NCBI GenBank assembly: GCA_964355015.1
Contig: CAYHCE010000046.1
Span: 1-21,376 of the forward strand
Length of the DNA stretch: 21,376 nt
Direction of reading: 5' to 3'
Origin: CAYHCE01 sp964355015
GTDB lineage: Bacteria > Cyanobacteriota > Cyanobacteriia > PCC-6307 > Cyanobiaceae
Of this stretch, positions 16,601-21,376 are shown piece by piece (position 1 is the stretch's first letter; each line of letters begins with the position of its first letter). Below the pieces are notes generated by a model. It had not been told where the DNA came from. It did no database searches and was given only the letters and a program-made list of their open reading frames with translations. The translations under genes were made by a program, and so were the position numbers.

Positions 16601-19600
16601 GGTCGAGTCGCCGGGGTTGGCCTGCTGCGTGCGGCGAAAACGATCGAGGTCGTAGACGATGCGCGTGGTGGCATCGCTCAGCAACCCGGGGGCATTGGTG
16701 TGCGGGTCGGCCGCAGCGAAAAAGTTGTCGACTTGCGCCTGCGTGAGGTCGGCAACGAAGCCAGACAGCGTGTCGCCTTCGACAGGTGAGGGCAGCGGTT
16801 TGCCCATGACGGCCGTGCCGACCACCATGCCCAACGTGTCGAAGGCGACTTCGGTCTGATTGCGGTTCGGGTCGCTGACGAGACGCGGCTGCAGGACGCG
16901 GTAATCGTTTGCCTCCACGCTGACGCGGTTACCCAGGGCGTCGCGGGTTTCGACCATCAGCAGGTCGTTGTTGTCAAAGTCAACGAAGGTGTCCTGGCCG
17001 AAGGGGTCGCGGTAGCGTCGCGGCAGGAAGAAATGCAGCCGCGCCTGCGTGGATTCGGTGGCCGCGTTGTCAGCAGGATTCGTGCTGAAGAAGGACTGCC
17101 CTGAGGGAATCCACCAATGGTCGTCGGCATCACTCGCGGGGAAGCGCCCGTCGGTCTTGAGCGTCTGGCTTTGCAGGTAGCCGCCCCGGTTGCCGGCCTG
17201 TCCGCCAAGTACGGCCGAGGAGTTGGGAAGCAAGGCTTCGGGCGACTGGCCTGCAGGCGGGCGTTGGAACACCTCCTTGAGCAATCCGGGTGTGAAAGCA
17301 AGCTTGTAGCTTTCGCCAGGCAAGCCAAGCGACCGCAACTCCCCCAGCGGCAACAGGCTGGCCAGATCGTCGCGGCGGTAGAGCGTGCGCAGCCATTCGA
17401 TGGGGCGGCGGCGTTCGTTGCCGGCGGCGGTCGCCTCGTAGGCGACCTCAGGCCCAGCGAACTTGTGCCGCAGGCGCCCGGGGGCACCAGGGTCTGGCTC
17501 GACGAAGTCTGAAGCCTGGAAGCGCAGAACAAGATTTGCAGGCCCGGTGGCGGGTCCTGTGGCTGTGTAGTCGGTCAGCTCGAAGGTGAGCGCCTCGCAG
17601 GGCAGCGGGTTGCGGTGCGTGTCGGGCGATTCGATCGCGTTGGTGACGCGGTTTTCGGTGTAGGTAAGCAGTGGCGTGGTCTGCTTGGCTTGATCGCCTG
17701 CCTGCAGCCCCGTGAGACCGGGGTTGGGCACCAGCTGGACCTTCCCTTGTTTGTCGACGACGCGAATCTGCGAACGACGCCCGTAGCCGATGGCGCCTTG
17801 CTTGAGCACGTTGCCGTAGGCATCGACCTCCAGCGTCAGCGCGTGCTGGATGCGCGGATCCGCTGGGTTGCGCTCGTAGTGGTAGCTGATCGCCTCGCGC
17901 GCATGCGTGAAGAAGACGGCATGACGGTTGGCCCCACGGGGCTGCAAGGCGCGAATGGTGAAGTTCTGTTCGGTGACGGTGTAGAGCGTCTGGGCGCGTT
18001 CGACCTGTTCCGGCGTGGCGCTCGGGCCGGCGTCATCGGCGTAGACCTCCTGGCGCAACATCGAGCCCTTGAGGGCACGGCAGGCTTCTCGCTCTTCTTC
18101 CAGGCTCAGGCCTGCAGGGAGTTCCGTGTCCGGCAGCAGCAGGTCCCGCGCTTCGGTGTCGGTAAGGCCAGGTTCGCGGAAGTACTCGCCTTGGTCGGTG
18201 GCATTCAGCAGGCCGGCGAAGTAGTCGGAGACGTGATCGCTGCTGAGATACACGCCGGTGTGGAACCAGGTCTTGGTATGGACCGGCGGAACGTGCGATG
18301 CCGCAGCGATGTTGTCTGCTGGCACACTGCCATCGGCCAGAGCCGCGAACTGTTCGGTATCCCACTGCTCCACCATCCCGAAGCCGCGGAATTCCCGCTC
18401 CTCGCCATCGAAGTAGCCGTGGTGGTAGGCATAGCGTCTCACGAAGCGGTTGCGGCTGATGTGGTCGATCGTTTCCACCCGCTCCACCACCTGCACCGGG
18501 AACGGCAGCCGGGTGATCCAGGCTTTGCCGTCGTACTTGTCCTGGAGGTAGAACCGCAGTGAGGAGCAGTAGCTCACCCGCGTTTCTGCGCCCAGGTTGT
18601 TGATCGTGGTGGTGAGCAGATGGGGCTTCCCCTCTGCCATCAGCTGCACATAACGCATCTGCCGCCCGTTGTCGCCCGCCAGTGGCGACGACCACACCAG
18701 GCAGGCGGTCCCATTGCCCAGCAGATCAAGGGTCGTCACCTGGGCGACGTTGTGAATCGGCGGGAACGCCGGCACCGGCACCATGGTGCTCCAGCCATTC
18801 CCCGCCTGGTTGAAATACAGCCGCACCCCCTCCTGGTGCAGATAGATCAGGTCGGTGGTGCCACTCCCGTCGATGTCGGCCAGCAGCAGCCGTTTCGGAT
18901 CGAACAGCTCTGGATGGTCGAACACTGGCGAGTTGTCCATCGACACCTTGGCCCCGAAGCGGCCATAGCCCAGGTTCGGCCAGTAGCAGATGTCGTTGCC
19001 GTGCAATCCGGCGCGGACCCGCACCACATCCGTGAGCCCGTCGCCGCTCATGTCGGCTAGGTGGATGCTTTCGGTGCCATCGGCGAACACCACCCGAGGC
19101 CCCTTCTCCTCATCCCAGGGCAACGGCAGCCGCTGCGCTCCAGCAAAGCCCTCCTCCTCCAAGGAGCGGTGCCAGACGAACACATCGCCTTCGCTGATCA
19201 ACAGATCGGCATGGCCGTCGCCATCGAGGTCGATGAAGCGCAGGTTGGGATCCTGGAAATTGACGTTCGGCAGCTGGCGGAAGGGCCGGAACGGCTGCCA
19301 GCCCTCGGCCTCGTCATGCTCATAGAGCCCTGGTGCCGGGCCACTGAAGCTCGCCACATCCGGCAGGCCATCACCGGCAAGATCGAGGATCTGCGCGCCT
19401 GCCACCAGGCTCACGTTGGGCCGGCAGGCCACGAGCTCCAGCGGCGCGAAGGTGGCAACGTCCACCTTGTGGTCAGCCCGCAGCAACTGGCTGATCGGGC
19501 TGAGATTGCGCTTGTAGAACCACTGTCCCGCCTGCTCGCTCAGGATCCCCGGCAGGCCTTCCCCGTGAAGGTCCACCCAGCGGTAGCTGCTGCCATCGAG

Positions 19601-21106
19601 GCCCACTGGCAGGTTCTGCAGGCTGCGGGGATCCACCTCCTCCACCGTTGTGCCCAGCTCCGGCTGGCTGTAGCGGAACTCCACAGGCGGCAGGCGGCGG
19701 CGGGTGATGGTGCCGTTCTCCTGCTTCCAGCCCGTCTGCAGCACCTGGCTGAGGAAGCTGTAGATCGGCTTGCTGGCCAGGGTGGGATCGAGCTCGTCGT
19801 CGTAGGTGAAGTCGGTGCTGCGCACCACGCCCTCGTACCCCTGCGGGCCGGGGATGTGGTGCAGCATCAGCACCCTCTCACAGCGGCGGCAGGTGCGCAC
19901 CTCAAAGCCGGAGCGGTAGCTGGAGAAGGCATCCGGCCGGTAGAACCACGGCTGCTCTGCTGTGCCGGTGGGGTCGGCGTCGTTCAGCTCGCCGTAATCG
20001 AAGCGAACTTCAAACAGCCAGTCGGCGGCGGTGTCGATGGGGGGGGAGGGCAGATCACTCAGGCGCCGCGGGCGGCGGCCCTGGGCATCCAGCAGCGGGA
20101 TGCGGTTGCCGTAGAAGATGCGTTGCAGGTACCGCTGGGCCGTACGGCGAGGGTCGTTGGCGGCTCCCCGGTTGCGCTGGTGCAGCTTTCGATAGGGATC
20201 GTCCTGGCCGGGCCGCAGGGTAAGGGTGCCATCCTCCGCCTTGTAGAGATAACGGATGGCATTGCCTTTATCGTCGCGGCTTTCGCAGATCAGCCAGCTT
20301 AAGATCCGCTCCGGATCCTGCGGGTCGGCAATGCGTGAACTGGCATCGGCGCCGTAGATCGTGAGGATGTTGTCCTTGGAAATCGAGCGCCAGTGCACAT
20401 CTGCGCGCTGTTCGGCCTGCGGACGCGGGTCGCTGGTGGTGGGGATCCTCTGCCAGCGCTCGATGCGGGCGAACAGACCCTCGATCCGCGGCCGGTAGCG
20501 GCGCACCAGGTAGCCGTCGATCGTGTCCTCGTGGATCACGTACTGGTCGTTCCCATCCAGGACCCAGTGATCCACCGGATCACGATGGAGACCATGGCCG
20601 GGCGGCAGGCTTGCCAGCCAGCTCCCGTCATCGTCCTTGCGAAACACCGGCACCAGGTCTTCCGCGCCCGAGAGCACGAACATATCGGCGTCAGCCGGGG
20701 CGCTGCTCCAGTCGCGGTAGCGCGGCAGGCCCTTGTCGGTCTTGCGGGTGATCGCCGGCAACGACAGGCTCCAACCGAAGCCGAAGGGGCCGTTGCCGGC
20801 GCCGGAGTCGTAGCTGAGGCTGATCTGGGGACCGAAACCGCTGCGGCCCGGGCTGGTGGCAATCGGCACCGTCATCGAGCCGGTGCCCGTGACGGGATTG
20901 GCGGCGAACTTCTCCCCCATCCCACGGATGGCCCCACCGCCCTTGGGAAGGCTGATGGCGGGGGGCTGGATCAGTGGGCTCTGGGCCTGGCTGGTGCTGG
21001 CTTCAGGCGAGCCTTGGCCACCCCAACCACCCCCCTGCGACCCAGCCGATGGGGCTCCGCCCGTTGATCCTTGGTGGCTTGGTCCTGAAGGGGGGGGCGG
21101 CGCCAT
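12770..21106 (-). CDS. Fused Tc toxin subunits TcB-TcC (SpvB/RHS cocoon with C-terminal cargo)
   Basis: This 2778-aa protein combines the TcB and TcC subunits that form the hollow toxin-carrying cocoon. Residues 1-45 are Pro/Gly/Ser/Gln-rich. Residues 51 to about 390 are the SpvB domain (ISLPKGGGAIRGMGEKF, LSYDSGAGNGPFGFGWSLSL without the first residues). FG-GAP-like repeats, the TcA-docking propeller in known TcB, lie at about 570-800 (LAGDGLPD, LDGDGHADL, MSGDGLTDV, IDGSGTTDL, LLGNGTACL). TcB middle domains follow, then many YD/RHS repeats (for example YDALYRLIQASGREH, about 2115). The RHS core at about 2415-2477 has YTGKERDEETGLNYHNQRYY, D2449 in TDPWG and D2472 in YTDKGG, matching the aspartyl autoprotease that frees TcC cargo. 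The cargo starts at about P2478 and is described separately. ATG (21106) is the first in-frame start after an in-frame TAA; its Shine-Dalgarno is weak. No internal frameshift is present. TcB and TcC are usually separate genes, but fusions are known. It probably heads the operon. Confidence 0.96.
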   Translation of the reverse strand: MAPPPPSGPSHQGSTGGAPSAGSQGGGWGGQGSPEASTSQAQSPLIQPPAISLPKGGGAIRGMGEKFAANPVTGTGSMTVPIATSPGRSGFGPQISLSYDSGAGNGPFGFGWSLSLPAITRKTDKGLPRYRDWSSAPADADMFVLSGAEDLVPVFRKDDDGSWLASLPPGHGLHRDPVDHWVLDGNDQYVIHEDTIDGYLVRRYRPRIEGLFARIERWQRIPTTSDPRPQAEQRADVHWRSISKDNILTIYGADASSRIADPQDPERILSWLICESRDDKGNAIRYLYKAEDGTLTLRPGQDDPYRKLHQRNRGAANDPRRTAQRYLQRIFYGNRIPLLDAQGRRPRRLSDLPSPPIDTAADWLFEVRFDYGELNDADPTGTAEQPWFYRPDAFSSYRSGFEVRTCRRCERVLMLHHIPGPQGYEGVVRSTDFTYDDELDPTLASKPIYSFLSQVLQTGWKQENGTITRRRLPPVEFRYSQPELGTTVEEVDPRSLQNLPVGLDGSSYRWVDLHGEGLPGILSEQAGQWFYKRNLSPISQLLRADHKVDVATFAPLELVACRPNVSLVAGAQILDLAGDGLPDVASFSGPAPGLYEHDEAEGWQPFRPFRQLPNVNFQDPNLRFIDLDGDGHADLLISEGDVFVWHRSLEEEGFAGAQRLPLPWDEEKGPRVVFADGTESIHLADMSGDGLTDVVRVRAGLHGNDICYWPNLGYGRFGAKVSMDNSPVFDHPELFDPKRLLLADIDGSGTTDLIYLHQEGVRLYFNQAGNGWSTMVPVPAFPPIHNVAQVTTLDLLGNGTACLVWSSPLAGDNGRQMRYVQLMAEGKPHLLTTTINNLGAETRVSYCSSLRFYLQDKYDGKAWITRLPFPVQVVERVETIDHISRNRFVRRYAYHHGYFDGEEREFRGFGMVEQWDTEQFAALADGSVPADNIAAASHVPPVHTKTWFHTGVYLSSDHVSDYFAGLLNATDQGEYFREPGLTDTEARDLLLPDTELPAGLSLEEEREACRALKGSMLRQEVYADDAGPSATPEQVERAQTLYTVTEQNFTIRALQPRGANRHAVFFTHAREAISYHYERNPADPRIQHALTLEVDAYGNVLKQGAIGYGRRSQIRVVDKQGKVQLVPNPGLTGLQAGDQAKQTTPLLTYTENRVTNAIESPDTHRNPLPCEALTFELTDYTATGPATGPANLVLRFQASDFVEPDPGAPGRLRHKFAGPEVAYEATAAGNERRRPIEWLRTLYRRDDLASLLPLGELRSLGLPGESYKLAFTPGLLKEVFQRPPAGQSPEALLPNSSAVLGGQAGNRGGYLQSQTLKTDGRFPASDADDHWWIPSGQSFFSTNPADNAATESTQARLHFFLPRRYRDPFGQDTFVDFDNNDLLMVETRDALGNRVSVEANDYRVLQPRLVSDPNRNQTEVAFDTLGMVVGTAVMGKPLPSPVEGDTLSGFVADLTQAQVDNFFAAADPHTNAPGLLSDATTRIVYDLDRFRRTQQANPGDSTKWQPACAATLARETHASVTLPPQGLKIQLSFSYSDGFGREIQKKIQAEPGPLVEGGLVVNPRWVGSGWTIFNNKGKPVRQYEPFFSATHGFEFGVQVGVSPVLFYDSAERVIATLHPNHTYEKVVFGPWKQTTYDLNDTSAARNVQTGDPRTDPNIAEYVAEYFKTQPATWQTWHAQRIGGLLGQDERNAALRAEAHADTPTTAHFDALGRPFLTVARNRVVCPGHDLDGTEESFTTRVELDIEGNQRAVIDAKERIVMRYAYDMLGSRIHQLSMEAGARWMLNDVAGKPIRAWDSRGHNFTTTYDALRRPLEQTVRGTIANGEAASDPRTLNRDILVDRIEYGESLANAEALNLRTRIYRHSDSAGVATNARLAANGTPIEAHDFKGNLLRSTRRLVSDYKAIPDWLLPAEQQLDAEFFEGITRYDALNRPIQSVAPHSSLTRAQRPNTFNVIQPVFNEANLLERVDVWLERAAEPAGLLDPAVEAPSPVGVADIDYDAKGQRTLIDYKTRDATVIRTTYAYDRDTFRLRHLYTRRGVDPLTSQGVAFTDDCENPNPPPATIAAPEQLPAGKGCGLQNLHYTYDPAGNITHIQDDAQQTIYFRNKRVEPSNDYTYDALYRLIQASGREHLGQGGAPIAHSHNDSGRVGLLSADAMGRFAPNDGNAMGTYIERYVYDAVGNFLQMQHRSSNPAQAGWTRAYEYLEASLIKDRSGGAPLKTSNRLTRTTLNPNGANPPQVEPYQHDTHGNMVRMPHLGGGLPSQNMHWDYKDQLCQTDLGGGGAAWYVYDASGQRVRKVVEKAPGLTEERIYVGGFEIFRKHGGPIGANTATLERENLQLMDDKQRIALVETRTLDTAGNDQAPRQLIRYQFGNHLGSASLELDELAQIISYEEYTPYGSSTYQAVRSQTETEKRYRYTGKERDEETGLNYHNQRYYMTWLGKWMSTDPWGLNGGINAYQYSRDNPVTYTDKGGNFPLRWDEVHETITRQALQENRSAIESTFGKGAESFRTSLIDGVRQIDIPEGLLQLKGVTDRAEAGKSTPEDKKSLTYKSHYGENQFWHSMTPPGATGREAVREQILAQANMWFSKALDAKGTEPQTSGRLLGNLFHMLQDSWSPAHVSRDNNGTINEFKDYSKQNAKEHKELEAPPKGVNPENWSTYQDKYPGTQRAEKVTSAVLSAFLAGDKAKFQELLEENYSLSRLPEITTLPEITIVGESPRDKELFVSEGQSLSSIAKKEYGDPKQWTKIWEANRQSLRSGNPDLIFPGERLRIPTN
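20039..20046 (-). repeat. Poly-C tract of 8 inside the SpvB-domain coding sequence
   Basis: On the coding strand, C8 falls in the PSPP segment at about residues 353-356. Slippage of one base would truncate the protein within its first seventh. It is a shorter tract than most proven phase-variation tracts. Confidence 0.6.
21090..21097 (-). repeat. Poly-C tract of 8 at codons 3-6 of TcB-TcC
   Basis: The coding strand starts ATG GCG CCG and continues into a run of eight Cs, encoding the prolines of MAPPPPSGP. A second ATG (21129-21127) lies 23 bases upstream in another frame, just after AAAGGGGCA. Gain of one C would put that upstream ATG in frame with the toxin, so tract length could decide which start is used. 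Slippage is a possibility only and has not been shown. Confidence 0.55.
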
Positions 21107-21167
21107 TCGCCACTCAGGCGAGAAACCATTGCCCCTTTATGGCGACAGTGCAGCCATGGCGCCACGG

Positions 21168-21179
21168 GATTTACAAATC
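21168..21179. promoter_or_regulatory. Small dyad gattt-ac-aaatc upstream of TcB-TcC
   Basis: Perfect 5-bp arms are separated by two bases, about 60 bases before the start codon and overlapping the candidate -10 box. It could be an operator half-site pair, but it is short enough to be chance. Confidence 0.25.
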
Positions 21180-21197
21180 TTTCCTGTTGAGCCACAA
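21170..21197 (-). promoter_or_regulatory. Weak sigma70-like promoter candidate for the toxin operon
   Basis: The minus strand reads TTGTGG (21197-21192), a 16-base spacer and TGTAAA (21175-21170). These match the -35 consensus at three and the -10 consensus at four of six positions. A start near 21163 would give a leader of roughly 57 bases. It is the best pair I could find near the start codon, but it is poor and unproven. Confidence 0.22.
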
Positions 21198-21314
21198 GAT
21201 CACTGATTTGTATTCAGGCTCTGGGCGGGTCCATGTCTCAAAGCTATTTAAAACGGATCATCGTGGATCAACTAACTCTCACGCCTATTGGCCGAAAACA
21301 TACCTCAAGGCAAG

Positions 21315-21325
21315 GCCTCCGAACG
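21315..21325 (-). repeat. Right copy of the 11-bp inverted repeat flanking the locus
   Basis: gcctccgaacg is the exact reverse complement of 49-59. With its partner it brackets all the Tc genes. No duplication of adjacent bases or recombinase gene is seen, so its meaning is uncertain. Confidence 0.3.
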
Positions 21326-21376
21326 CTTGCCATCACCTGGCCGCAGTGAGCTGGGGGGCAAACAAGAATCATTTGG

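Larger units (their letters stand above)
21107..21376. other. Leader and upstream region of the toxin operon
   Basis: I see no gene. The region is AT-richer than the toxin coding DNA. It contains a weak sigma70-like promoter candidate, a short dyad and the right copy of the flanking inverted repeat. AAAGGGG at about 21132-21138 (minus strand) is a good Shine-Dalgarno sequence, but it lies 25 bases from the TcB-TcC ATG and only two or three bases from an out-of-frame ATG at 21129. Confidence 0.5.

Noticed and set aside
14675..16789. 704-codon plus-strand open frame opposite the RHS region
   Set aside because: It mirrors the RHS repeats in codon-matched antisense; the Val/Gly/Asp-rich translation is typical of a shadow frame.
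1..21376. tRNA, rRNA, CRISPR arrays or insertion sequences
   Set aside because: I looked for cloverleaf ends, regularly spaced repeats and transposase motifs on both strands and found none.

Overview
The window is almost entirely one minus-strand locus for a Tc (toxin complex, ABC-type) toxin, read from about 21.1 kb down to 0.43 kb. In transcription order it holds: (1) a natural TcB-TcC fusion of 2778 aa (21106-12770), with SpvB, FG-GAP-like, TcB middle and RHS domains and a variable C-terminal cargo; (2) a 376-aa membrane-anchored NUDIX hydrolase (12690-11560); (3) a very large TcA pore/receptor subunit (11284-432), broken into two overlapping reading frames at a C4G4 run (6007-6014). Restoring one base there gives a single protein of about 3617 aa.

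In known Tc toxins, TcA is the cell-binding, pore-forming injector. TcB and TcC form a closed cocoon that holds the autoproteolytically released C-terminal cargo, which is pushed through the TcA channel. All of these modules are visible here. The cargo is the most unusual part. From about residue 2478 it carries what looks like a complete zinc-ligand set of the zinc-dependent phospholipase C / S1-P1 nuclease fold, with HxxxDxxxxxH followed by HxxxE, and it ends in a LysM domain. The DNA of the cargo is clearly lower in GC (about 40% in a hand-counted line) than the RHS core beside it, as expected for an exchanged toxin tip.

The organism cannot be named from this sequence. The long GC-rich coding regions and Tc architecture suggest a Gram-negative bacterium, but Tc loci also occur in other phyla. 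Both window ends (1-431 and 21107-21376) are AT-richer and hold no recognised gene, only a possible C-terminal fragment of an ORF at the left edge. The ends share an 11-bp inverted repeat. There are no tRNA, rRNA, CRISPR or recognisable transposase genes.

The cell-biological target is inferred only. The locus should make an injectable protein toxin, and its cargo is predicted to be a zinc phosphoesterase of unknown substrate (phospholipid or nucleic acid). The role of the NUDIX membrane protein between BC and A is unknown.
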